DNA of 64,000 bases from Dasyornis broadbenti (taxonomy: Eukaryota; Chordata; Aves; Passeriformes; Dasyornithidae), in NCBI GenBank assembly GCA_013397935.1, contig VZRN01004187.1, positions 339,410-403,409 of the forward strand. Direction: 5' to 3'. Below are positions 24,913 to 37,738 of the stretch, piece by piece. A program made the position numbers and the translations under genes. The stretch's first letter is position 1. Each line of letters begins with the position of its first letter. Below the pieces are notes generated by a model. It had not been told where the DNA came from. It saw only the letters and a list, made by a program, of their open reading frames with translations, and did no database searches.

Positions 24913-27900
24913 TCCTCAATTCACTAAAGCAAAAGAAAAAGCAGGAAAAGTAAATACTCTCCCTGATGTAGTTAAATTGCTTCAGTATCTTCCAAGTATT
25001 AAGACAGTTGTTTATTCCTATCTTTTTCCACTTGTGGAAAGTCACAGTTAATTTCAGAAGCAGGAAATGTAACAGCAAAATACTACTTTCCATTTGCAAG
25101 CTGCACTGAAATAAGAGCTGGAGAGGGACCTCCACAACTAAAATAAAAGACAAGTAAAGAAAGAGAATCTTAAAGAGGGTCCTGCTTGCAAACACATCCA
25201 GAAAAGGGACAGGGAGCTGTCTGAGTATCCAACATTAGTGAGGAGCAGTGAGGAGCAGCAAGAGCCTCAGCAGAGCAGCCACCAGGGACTGAAGCAGCAG
25301 AGCCCTTTGATGTGGGAGGCAGGAGGCCCATGGAGGAGTCTTGCAGCTCTTGTGATCGCCTCAAGAAATGTTTTAATGGGCTTCAATTTCCGTGGCTGGT
25401 TTGGAAGATCAATTACACACATTAGCAGTATCTGGTGTGAAGTACAGAGGTCTTTAATAGAGCGGTTCATTTTGTCACACTGCACTATGTATTTCCCTAG
25501 AGACACAATAGTGCTGCTTCAGATCCAGTTGACTCTAATGCATATTTTTCTAATTTTATGTATCTTTAGGCCCAATAGTCCTCCATCAACTAAATCAAGG
25601 TAGATGCTCTGCAAGGCTCAAATTTTGAATGTAGTTGTTCTTGCCTTTGACACAATTTCTAAAGTCATGTCTCCAGACTGCCCAGGGAGGCTGAGTTCAG
25701 TCAGGACAAGTCCCCAAAATATTTTCTCCATAACAACTTCCATAATATTGAAAGTATACAGGCTTGTTGCCTTACACTGAAGTTGCACAGCCCTTCAGTG
25801 CCAGGAAGGAATTTACTTGGATTAACAGAATATGCTTATTCTAAAAAACCAAACAGCACAAAGCCAAAGTTAAATATATTTAGGCATTTCAGAGACACCA
25901 AAGAAGGGTTTGTGGTTGCTTGAGGCACGGATGTGTAACAAAACACAGAGTTTCAGCTAGAATTGAAATTGAGCTCTGAAATAAACTGCAGCTCTGCTAG
26001 TGAAACAAGGTTTGACAGGTCTCCAGTTAATAGCCACAGTCTCTCCCCTCTCCTATTTAAAATCCACTGAAGTTCAAGCTTCCATAGAAGGATACCAGCA
26101 GATACTTGGTTGGTGTGGAAAAAGGAATTAATCCTATAGGGTACCTTTATCTCCTATGGTCAATCTTGCCACCAAGACAGAGATTCCAATAGGAATGAGT
26201 TTCTCTAGGGAAAAGGAAGATTTCCCTTCCTACCTGCTCACTTAAATCAGAACACACCAAATTCCCTGTAGCAGATCAGTTTTTACCCAGAAGAGATATT
26301 CTTCCAATATCCTATTTTATACTAAATGACATTTTCAAAAGCACAACAAATTAGTATTTACAGACACTTATTTAAAACCTCTCTGACTTATTTTCCCTAA
26401 AGAAATTCATTCCTTCTGGTAGATACAACAAACTCCGAGAAGGAAGAAAAATAGTACAAAGAATCTAAGTAGTCATTTAAGTGTTTTATCCTTTAGAGAA
26501 CATTCACTCCTTCCCTGTGTGACTCAAAACAAACCTAATCTACTAAGAAAGACTTGGTTGCAATTAAGAGATAAATCATCATTTTAAAGAAACAAAGGTT
26601 TGGGCTCTTCAGCACATTACCCAAACACAACACATCCCCATCTCTCCCACAGGCATTGCAGAAGTCAGTGCAGTTAACAGCTCTCTCTGTTATTGATGCA
26701 TCAGGGAAGATAATTTCCATTTAATTCCAGATTTTAAAAAATATGTATGTCAGGAGACTGCTGTTACCCACTTCAATTTCTGCATTTAAATCATTATCAG
26801 CCAGCAGGACTTAACCTTCCATCAAGGAATATAAAGATTTATAACCATCCCTACAGTAGATTTACCATGTCCCCTTTAAATTGCACTTTATAAAGACCTA
26901 CAAGAGCATGTGTGTATTAGCTTGCTTAAAGATGTGAAAACAGCACAAGTCACATTTGTAACACCACAGCTCTTACCTGTGACTTGCAGATCTCAAGCTG
27001 CAATTAAATGCGCAGAAGTAGCACTTCACAGTAAAAATTAAGATCAACTAAAGCAATCTATTTTTGGTTTTTATCATTCCATTTGAAGCACCTCTGGCAA
27101 CCACCTGAATAGCAAAAGCAAGCCTGTACTTACTGAACATGAACTATGAGAAGTCTGTTTTAAACAGATGAGGGTAAAATATTCAAGGTGCATTTGAAGC
27201 GAAAAAGTAAATCTGGCAAATTTTGGAAAAAAGGTAAATAGATACAACATAGATAAGGAGCAATAAACCTTGGGGTTTGGGTCCAGGTTTACTGCCTTGC
27301 TCCTGATGAAATTAAACAGCAAAACCCCCTGACCTCAGCTGACACCCTGGGTCGTGGTACACACACAGAATGGAGCTACTGAAAATGTACAAACAAAATT
27401 CTGAGCCTCCTTTACTCAGGTACTCAAGGACCTCCTTAAACATCTAATGAGGTGCCACCTCTGGTCAAAATCCAAACCAAGAGAGGGCAGGAATTTCTCT
27501 CCTTCCCGTAACTCTCCAGGCTGCCTGCAGTAACACTTGCCATCAGATCCAGGGAACTGAACTTCCCAGAAAGCTTTCCTTCTGAGAGGCACTCAAATTC
27601 CACACCAGATCACTGTCACAGAAACACGATTTAATACCTAATTACAAAACAAACAGCAGTTACTTCTGCCCCTTTAAGTCCACACGGGAAGGTACAAAGA
27701 ACCAAGATCAATACAAATGCAAAAAAAAATCCAGAACAATTTGGGATGAGAGGGCAAGCACACCAGGGAGTCTCGGCCCCCACTGGCACAGGTCCATTAC
27801 ATCAAGTTGCTCAAAGACTCATCCAGCTGAGGTTTGAGGATCACCAGGCATATCCTTTCTAGACAACCAATTCAAATATTAAAGTTGGAATCTGAAACCA

Positions 27901-30900
27901 ATTTCAGAGAAATATTTGAAGGCAAACGAAACCTTCACGCTCTGAGCAAAATAGAACAAGGATAAGAACAATGCTCAGAATACTTAAGTGTGCCTTGTTT
28001 TTACTGCAAGCCTTTATTTCAGAAGGTTATGCAGCCGGTGTAACACAAATCTACATGTGAAGACAAATCTAGAAGCAAATACTCAGAGCTGAGATGAAAA
28101 AGCATCTGTAATTTAGATAAATAACAGCTCGCTGCAGGAACAACCTCAGCATTCAGGTCTTGTATTTCAGAGCCTGCACAATTTCGCTCATTTAGATTCA
28201 AATGCCAAAAAATAGTCCAACTCCTCTCCTGCATGAAAGATCACATCCTGATGTAGAAAAGCTTAGTTGGAAGCTTAGATGAGTCTGTCATGGAAGGACA
28301 AGGATCCCAGGTATGTATGTTTATTAAAAGTACCACTGCTGTGCCATTAGCTTGGAGATGTGACACCTCTGCATCAGCTCCAGGTCCAGCTGACAGAACT
28401 GTTCCACGAGAATTCCCTGATAGCAGCGGCCTCCAAGATAAAAAATGCCACCATGAACCAGCACTTACAGCAAAACTTCCATGCTCAGCCTGAACAATTT
28501 GAAGCTTGAACTAAAGAATTCTCTTTTCCAGTTGCCACTGGGTTGGGTGCTGAAAAACAGATCCTGCAAGAACGAGCAGGACAGAGTGGCCTGTTTTGGT
28601 ATTTTACTATTTCACATATTTCAGGCAGTCAGAGCACTGGTGTGTAAGTGCTGCTGTAAGAGAAGGGGTCCTTGACAGGTAGGCATGGCTTGGTGCTGGA
28701 TTTTTGGACTAAGCTGTTACATGGAGTTGCACAATGAGTAAACAAGGGAGGCAAAGCTGACAGCCCAAGCTCTGCATTAATGACCCAGCAGGTATTTTCA
28801 CTGCTCATACACGCCATGGAAATCGACTTGTAATTGCAGCCTAAAGTAGCCCTACATAAAAACCATGGAGAGAAGGGTTACACATTAGGAAATGCAAGCA
28901 CCGTGATCACCTGTGAAGCTTTAGCTCAGCTTTTCTTGGAATATGTATGAAGCTTAATTCCCTTCTCCATCATTTCCTTCCCATCAACCCCCATCCTCAC
29001 TCAGTGAGCTGGGTGGGACAATACTCCCTGAACCCAGAACTTTTCACACGGTCACTTTCCTTAAACCCTGTAGTCAGGGTGGTGTCCTGAAGAAGGTCAG
29101 TCCTTCTTGCACTGCTCATTTTATGGCACCTCTTCTGCTAAGGATCCGCAGCACTCGGCAGAGCTCCCACACTGTCCTCTATATTAAGCAGCAGTAATGG
29201 ACTTTTAAAAGGCTGGAAAACTAAGGATAGTAAGAGTTCAAGCCATCAGAAGGATCTTCTGTGCCCAGAAGAGATGTCCACAGCTCAGTTTTTGAATACT
29301 CTCAATTTTTATAGTATTTCTGCTCTGTGTTTGGGAAATACAGCTCCACTACCAGGGGTCTGAGCAGTACAGTCAAGCACCCAGGCCTGGAATTGTGTAT
29401 TCAGCACCCAAACCATAACTCTACACACACCTGGAAAGGTTCCCAGCGATTTCCTAGCCAGGACCACAACCTACAACCAGGCAGGGACACACCTGCCTCT
29501 CCAGGATGGCACTGGCCTGACTCACCAGACCACCACCTACATCTTCTTCCCAGATAAAGCCACCTCATCCAGCACTTCTACAAATACCAGGTAATTTAAA
29601 ATCTTATTGGGCCACCTGGAAATTCTGGATTTTTTCAGGTGTTCCATCCTACTGCAGCCTCTGTTTAGAATTACCTCAGTTATTATCTGTGGGGATGAAC
29701 TACTGATGTCAGCACACTCACAGCAATGCTCAAAAGATCAGACAGATTGTTAAGACACCTGAATATCCAGTCATCATTCCTCCCACAAACAGCTTAATCT
29801 TTATTTATATTAGTTTATTGGCTCAATTGCACAGCACAGACAAACCTCCTTGGGAGGGAGGCAAACTCCTGGCAAGCCTTGAGAATAGACCAGCACTCCC
29901 AGTTGGCATAGGAGCTTCATCAAAAGCCACAGCCATTTGTACCAGGAAGCCCAGTTCATCTGGCTCTGGGCACCAGTTTTTTCTCCAGGATCTTTAGAAG
30001 CAGGCTATTTTCTTGAAACCATTGACAAAAAAAGCCACTAAATTAGCTCACAAGTCAGTTTGTGTAACACAGCCCAGGCCACCTGCCTAAGTGAGGCCCC
30101 GCTGCCATGCTTTGCCACAGCTTTAACTCTTACTTAACTTATCAAAGGGATGTCAGAAGTCTCATGCAAGTTCACCTCTAACGTACTCGTTATCCTCTTA
30201 GGAGCCACTGAATGAAATGTGAGTTAATGAATAACACAGTAGGAATTATTTCATTATCCCCATGGTGAGAGAGAGCCATCTAATTCTTGGATATGATGTC
30301 AGACTTGAGAAACAGCCAGTGGTACTTACTCAGGCTTCCACTGCTCACTCAACTGCTACAGCAGTGGTGATCCCAGAGGAAGGCTGCAGACTGCTCTAAC
30401 AGCTCAGGAGCAAAGCTGCTCCAGGAGAAATCAGGAATTCAAGCAGCAGGAGTGAGGAACTGGAACCTGTCATTCTGCTCGCAGAGGTTTTTAAGAGTAT
30501 GTATTTAATGTACAGGCCTTGCATAGGTATGGGAGTCAAGGCAGTAAGAGCATGTCAGCTCTTCACATTTTCCTCTTTTTCAGTGTCAACCCCACTTCAA
30601 GTCACCATTTGCCTCTGCTGCTAAGTTAACCTGTCTATTAAACTCCATCAGAACCCCAGGACACTCACTGAAAGGGAAGTCTGAAGCAAGGTAGAGATCC
30701 TTCATCAGTCATTGGCAATCCCATCTTCTGGCATTACAGGCTGCCTCACTTCCACTTTTAGTTCAACTAACACTTCTCACTATAGAACTTGGTGCATTAT
30801 GGCTACAAGTAAATGCTCACTCCTCTGTGAAAAACACACATTTCAGTACAGGTAGCAAGGAAGACAACTCCAAGAAAGACCAAAGTCTCCTTCAGGTCAT

Positions 30901-33900
30901 CATTTCCTGCAGTAACAAACGAGCTCTAGATTGCCTCAAGAGTTTGTATGTTTAGAAGACCAGGCAGCTTAGGAAGGCGTTTAGAAATGGCATTTTACTG
31001 AATTCCTCAGCATGACGACAATCCTCACTGCTATCAGGACAGCTATGCCTGGCAGTGCCCTTCAGATAGTTTGGCTTTTAGGACACGTGTTCCTTCCTGT
31101 CCAGAACACCCCCATACTTCCTTTCCATTGTGCAGTCAGGAGCAATAAAGCAGCAGACATTGGAACAGCTCACACCAATCCATTACAGAGCCTGCAGGTA
31201 TTACTTACCTGGTGTTCCCCTCTAACAACCTGCCCGATGAGGATTAAGCTACTACACAAGCAAGCTAAAAACCTAAGCAAGAGTCAAAACCAAAAAGCCT
31301 GGGAGACCAAAGAAGATGGACTTCTCGTGCAGATGAAAATCAGAACTATCTCCCTGACATGGCCTAGCCAATGAAGGGCCCAACACAAGCAGATTTCTCT
31401 TCATGGACTGCAGAAATTCTCATTCAAGGGAAACATCTTCCCATGTCCTGCTGGTTGCACTCACTCCTGAACAGGAACCCAGAACGGAGTCAGTGAAACA
31501 CGTCAGAAGCAAAGGACAATCATGCCACACTCCTTATCAAACTCAAAGAAACACTATCTTCAAGCCTAGCACGTGCTGCCCTGTCATTCTCACATGAGTG
31601 TGCACATGGAGGATGTATTCATAGTCCAGGCCTGGCATCACAATCACTGTCAGGATTGCAATGCTGCAATATATTTAGAATGGCTCTGTTAATACTATAG
31701 CTCACTTCCAGTGTTAACATAGCCCAGCCTCCAAACTTACTATTGCTCCATACGCATTCAACTTCAATTCTTCAATCACTGCTCAAAATACCAATATTTT
31801 AGATACAATACTAAACTCATGGCAGTATCTGTAAAACTGACAGAAAATTCCATAAGAAACTATGAAAAGCTGACTTTGGAGCAACTTTCTGTTACATGAG
31901 AAGCTTCTGAGCTGGTATGGAACAGCATCTCCCTGTGAAGAGCATCGGTGTGCAGGAATGCCTGAGCCTTTGAGTGACCCCTGAGGTGCTCAGTCAGCAG
32001 TCAGTGCCCACTCACCCATCAGCTGACAGCAGAGCACACAGCTGTGCTTCACACAGCTGGAAACCAGTGCCTGAATATACAATTATCAATGCACAACAAC
32101 ACAGAGAGATAAGAAACACGTTTTAGAGGTGTGATGCCATGCAAGAGGGTAATGGGAGTGAACTGATGCCCTCACTGGTGAGGCTGTGAGCTCTCATTCT
32201 GGCTTGTACAGTGATACTGCTGAAGCTGATCAAAGTGCTTACATTCCCCACTGAGTCAGAGCTGTCCTTACACAACGCATTCAGGTTCCTCAGAGCTGCT
32301 CAGCAGGCCCTTCAGAGGCTGCATCTGTGCTACTTCTACAGCTGTGCTGGTCAACCAGGCTTTCCTGCCAAGAAAACTGCCAAAGCCACGCACAGTCAAG
32401 AGAGACTGGTTTCTCCTGGAAGCATCCTCAATGTCATGTCCACAGCAGCTGTACACAAAAACTGCCCCTGAGACCTCAAGGAAGATTCTCCTCATCAACA
32501 GCCAGATTTTGTGTCTGATATTGTCTCTTTTTTAGCAGTTCCACATTCTATCCTTCAGTGGGCAGTTCTTACCTATTTTGGCCACACGCTTCAGGAGACA
32601 GACACATACTTGATTCAACTGTGTGGCCTGGTGGGAGGACACGACAGCAATACCCAAGTGTCTTTAACTATGCAGTTTCCAGCTTAAAAACACTTCAGAC
32701 TCCCCAGAAGGAAGTAAACAATGTCATCCAGAGCGTCTGGGGAAGAACCAGTCATTTAAAAATGTAGCTGCACATTGCAGCTTGGGGTTCAAACGTGAAC
32801 AAGAGCTCAAACATTCCCTCTATTAACAAAAAAGCCACTAAAGCTCTTCTTCACACCCCAAGCTTTTTCCTAGCATTAAGTAACTGCCTAAGTGAAAGTC
32901 AGTTATAAAGTCATTTTATCTCCACCACTATTTTCTCAAAGCTTAAAAATTAAATCAAATACTCTGCTACTGGAATTTTCATTACCAGGAAGTTGCAGTA
33001 ATGCTTATTGCAGTATGGTTATTGGTTTGTTCTCCCAATATGGTAACTGCATCAGTTCAATGCTTTGAGTTAATTATTATTATTTAACTGAGGTAAATGT
33101 AAACAGAAACCTAAACAGCACAGAATAAACAGCAGGAAACTGAGCTCAACTATGTAAAGATAAACCAAATACTTCACGATCACCTGCAAGTATCAGGGAA
33201 ATTCTCACAGCTCTCATATGTATGAGAAACTAAAAGCCCTGATAATCAGAGCTTCAGAAAATGGCCACAGGAAAACTATACAGTGGGGTAAAGACTTGGA
33301 CTTTTTTCCTGTATCTCAACACTTGGGATTAGCACTGAAGAAAGGTTTATTATAATACATATAAGAAAATAACTAGACCATAGATTGCAATATTTCCAGA
33401 ATATTCTGTTGGATTCTCCCAGCAATAAAGCATAAATAAGCACAAATGATTCTCTGGAGAGTCCACCATACCTCCAGAGATTGTCTGGAGCTTCTTCAGC
33501 ACTTATCAAAAAGTACCTCCAGTTGAACTGTTCTCTCATGCAACCGGCAGCAAGGAGCTCCAGCACCCAGGAGGTGCTGAAGACAGCAGTCAGAGTCAGC
33601 CCTGGCACAGACTGATTGTGCTGAAGGGCCACCAGTTGCCATGGAAGTCTCCCTGAGTTCCGCTGACAAGGCTGACCTTGGAGCTGCTCAGACAAGTGGC
33701 TCATGTGAAGCTGCTGCTCTGAGATGCTCCCGAAAGCCCGTGAACTGCCCAGTGGAGTGACTGCCACACAACAATGTGCTCACTGCAGAGCAGTGCTCCA
33801 GCACCATTGAATAGACAATGCAAAGAGCCATTCAAGTGTCAGTCTTCCAGAGCAGCCAGGACAAAGTGCTTTTTGTTTCTGTCTTTGAGATCCTGACAAA

Positions 33901-36900
33901 TCAAAAATAGATTAAGTGTGCTGGCAGACTGGCTTTACCTCCCAGCCGGATACGTGATCCCACGGCAGAGAGCTGCCAGTGCTCTGCAGTAACTCACAAC
34001 CAGCCGTGCCATGCCCTCCCTAGGAGAAGTTTGGAGGGAATTCTGCCTTTGAGCTTTATGGGAAGCTCACAGGGAAGCACGCTGCTTACAGTCAAGATAA
34101 AATGTAACTCAGAGATAAGAACTGCAAGTCCTAATTCTATAGGTAAAGAGGAATCTCTGTCTGAGCACAGCTACCACTGAAGGCTTTATTATCCGTGGCA
34201 GAGGCTCAGAAATAGAAACATTTGTATTTTGTACAATTTCCATTTAACCTTGTTAATTTCCTCAGTATTATTTTTTGCAGCTCAGGGACAAACAGAGTTA
34301 CTAAGTAACTCCAGGATGAAGTTTCAGTGTATTAGTTCTCACTGCTGAATTAAATACATAAGCATCTTAACATCCACAAATCCAGCAGCCCACTCCTCCA
34401 TAACCCACAAGGACTAAGCACATTTTATCTGTGCAAAACACATGAGCATTTATCAAGCAACACATCAAATCTTACCACAAATACTAAACAAAACCCAGCA
34501 ATTCAACTGTTTCAGTTAACAATTAATAAAAGCTCTGAGGGAAAGGAATGCATCTGCTTCCACTTCCTACATAAATCTCAAGTACATCTGAAGCAATACC
34601 TCAGATACAGAACAGCTTCAGGAACTGCATTTTTGAGGGATAATTTGCAATCACCGGTAGTGGATGCCATTTCAGCGTTGAGACCTTCCTGTGCCAGAGG
34701 GTCAGCGCAAGCCCCCGGGGCCATAAGGGTGTCCCCAGAGTCATAGGAGCCATGGAGCAGCTCTGTACCCTGCACCCATCCCAGGCTATAGTTCTGTGCC
34801 CAGTGAAGGCTGCTCTAAGCCAGCACCACAGGCACAGGGACCATTTTACCACAGAAACACAGCAAAGCACTGCAAGTATATTTGTTAAACGCTTTACTTG
34901 CAGCAAGCCTGGTCTAGAAGAGTTAAAAATCCCCTTCAGAATATCAGTGTAGTCATTCTGACCACAGCACTAAGACTGCATGTTAAACTCTGAGCAGGCA
35001 ATGGGCTGGCACAACACACAGGTGAAGTTGCAGATTTCTACCTCTGGTGGGTCTGCAAGGAGCACTGTCACTGTCACTTGTGGCAAGGAGTTAAAGCACT
35101 GGAGGGAAGAGGATGAACAACATTTGAGTTGTGATGAACTTAACTCCCCTCCCAGTAGCTCGGTAAGAGCACCATTTCTGTGAAAAGTTGCCGCTAAGCT
35201 ATCTCAAAGTACTAAAAAAGGATATAATTCAAGCCTAGTGTGCAACACCAAACAGATCTGCTACTTCTCCACTTGAAAATTCAGTGAGGCTTCAAAGCAG
35301 CACACACTTAACTAGACAAACCAGGAAAAAACACCAAAACCCTAATTCCTTACTTCAGATTTGAAGGCTTTAGACCCTTCCATCCAACCTAGTTCATTAA
35401 GATATTCCATATACCCAGCATATGACAGAATATTCACCCAGCCTATTTTGTGTAGATGAGACATCAGTAAAGACTTTTCCCCATTCCTCCCGAAAAGCTC
35501 ACCTGTAAAACTGTCATCAGATACAACGTAAAATGTATCACTTCGAGATAAAGGCTGAGGTTAGACACTCATCTCAATTATTTCAAGTAATTTCCAGGAT
35601 TTCACAGAAACTCACCAGCAGATCAACTCCTAAATCCTGATTTAGCAGTTCCATAAGCAAAACTGAAGAATGAGAAAGGCGTAGCAAACCAGGCACAGCT
35701 GCTTGTTCACTCCAGGTCATACTTACTTTTCTGCTAAAGGAAGAGCTCACCGGGAAGGTAGGTTTTGAGTGACACACACCTTGGTATTTAAATAACTGAG
35801 ATCTAGAGATGTAGGACAGAGGTGAACAAGCAGGAGTTAACTCTTCAAACAAATGCAGGTTTTAACAGGATAAATTCTTATCCTATACTTAGAGTCTAAA
35901 GGTTACAAAAAGCTCACTGTTGGAGGAACAGATCAGCACCAGGCAACAAGCTTTTTATAACATGGCAAAGATGCTCTGAATTCCGTGTAGAGGCTGAGCT
36001 GTCACTCACCCAGCATGATCTATGGATTCCCAGCTCCACAGAAAGGTTCACACTTTCTCTTTCACATTCTTATATGCAATAAGCTCTCAGTATGCTGATT
36101 AATCTCTGAGTTCTGGTTAAAATGTTATTTAAAAAATAATCCAAGTAACCAAGTCATGATTTTTAGGGGTCACAGCTCCTCAGGAGTCACCTAACAAGCA
36201 ACAGATTCTTCAGACAAGTTTCAAGCCATCAAATTTGTTTCAACACGTACAAACTCTGTTAAGTCAAGTCTTTCAAAACACTCATCAAAAGGTGACCCAG
36301 AGGAGAATACAATGGCACAACCTGACTAATTGCTGCTGAAACAAGGTGCTGGCTGTGTTTTCTTTTGCAGGCATGAAGGATGCCACGGGGTTGCCCTACC
36401 ACAACTGATCTTCACACAGCTACACAAGCCCTCTCTGAACTGAGAGTATTCCTTCACCTTCTGCATTTTAATTACTTACAAATAGTTAAGCAGATCTTAA
36501 GAACACCAACCCTAAGTTCTTCCTCCTAAGTTTTCCGGAGTCAAACAGGAGACCTGAAGTTCTAGAAAGCAGGCGCTGCAACTTCAGTTTAAAGTTTATT
36601 GTTAATCAATCCATGCAAGCTTAAAAGCTGACCTTTCACAAGCAGCAAAACCCCAGCTGGCTACACAAACAAATGCACCATGAATGTGCTCCACAGCCAC
36701 ATTTCCAGACTCTTGAAAATCAAATACATCAGCAATGAAACCACCAAGACTCATCAGCATACCTGGACAGACTGGAGCGCTCTCTGCATCTGCAGAAGTG
36801 GCTATCGCCTTCCAAACCCAGCCTGGAAATTCAGATTAGCGCTAGGAATTCTTTAATTGTCTTGGCAAGAGGCAGCATAAAAATTGTGAAATTTAACACA

Positions 36901-37651
36901 TAAATTAGTTTTTGAGGGTGTTTTGGCATTAGGCCTTTCTTTAAGCTGTAAGCTAAACTAGATTCTCCCCAGCCCACCTGCTCACTTCTTGCACAAAAAC
37001 CTTCAGTCCTTTCTTGTCCTTTTCAGGATGCAGTCACTTCAGACCAATTTCTTTGGACAAGGCATGTTTTAACTGCACTCCCTGTAAGTCAAGTCACTTT
37101 ATCTCAATATACATTCCTACACCTGCAGCATATTTATAGACAAATCATTTCTTAACTAGTACACAACTTGGTCTGCTGGGATTGACACATGGTTTATGAG
37201 ACTAAAAACTGAATTTTGTTGGAATAACCAGAAAAAAGGCTAACAGTAGCTAGAAATACCTAGAAATTGAAAGGAGACATAGTAGATTAAGCCATATTGC
37301 AGTCCTGAGGATCTTGAAATATGTTCAAATATATGAGGCTGAGCACTACTAGGTCTCTGCTCTGAATACCAAATAATTTGGGTCTAGGAGAGAGAAGCAT
37401 GTAAGAAAGCAGGAAAGGATCTGCATCCAGAAAGGGCTGGCCAAGTAATCCCTGCCTCTGTGAGAGCAGTGGTCCAGCCTCAGGCACTTGTACAGTTTAG
37501 AAAGCTGGACAATAACTTGAAATATTAACATTTAGAAAAATAAGCTACAGGGCACAGCAGCTCGTAACTTACTCTTTAGGGAGCTGCCAAGTGTTTCCTC
37601 CCTGACCCGAGCAAATCAAGAAGCCTTATGCAAGAGGAAAAGTCTTCATAC

Positions 37652-37738
37652 CTGAGTGCTGAATGGGACCACGGCGGGCTGGGACATGATGCAACAGCAC
37701 CATTACTTTTAATGGGGCTGCTCTCTGGGCGTGACCCT
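37652..37738 (-). other. MTMR3: candidate MTMR3 5' UTR exon with two upstream AUGs
   Basis: The minus strand shows an 87-nt segment between a pyrimidine-rich acceptor (GTGCTCCCCTCCTCAG) and a CAG|GTATG donor. It is moderately GC-rich inside AT-rich surroundings and looks constrained. ATGs occur at 37,701-37,703 and 37,685-37,687. The second opens twelve codons that run exactly to the donor. If spliced to 15,460-15,383 both frames stay open into that exon. It could instead be the first coding exon of an unrecognised nested gene; a leader exon is the simpler reading. Confidence 0.45.

Larger units (their letters stand above)
15461..37651 (-). other. large MTMR3 leader intron
   Basis: About 22 kb. 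The first 9.5 kb hold five CR1 copies (16.7-24.9 kb). From 24,913 on I recognise no mobile element and no coding exon. Short frames here lack codon structure or similarity I can name. Confidence 0.5.

Noticed and set aside
31195..31260. Consensus CAG|GTAAGTAAT donor on the minus strand near 31,208
   Set aside because: No good upstream acceptor or conserved-looking exon body was found. Isolated donor-like sites are common by chance.
37652..37687. Twelve codons beginning MSQPAVV as the first exon of an unknown protein gene
   Set aside because: When joined to the next candidate exon the frame stops after three more codons. An untranslated leader with an upstream ORF is simpler.
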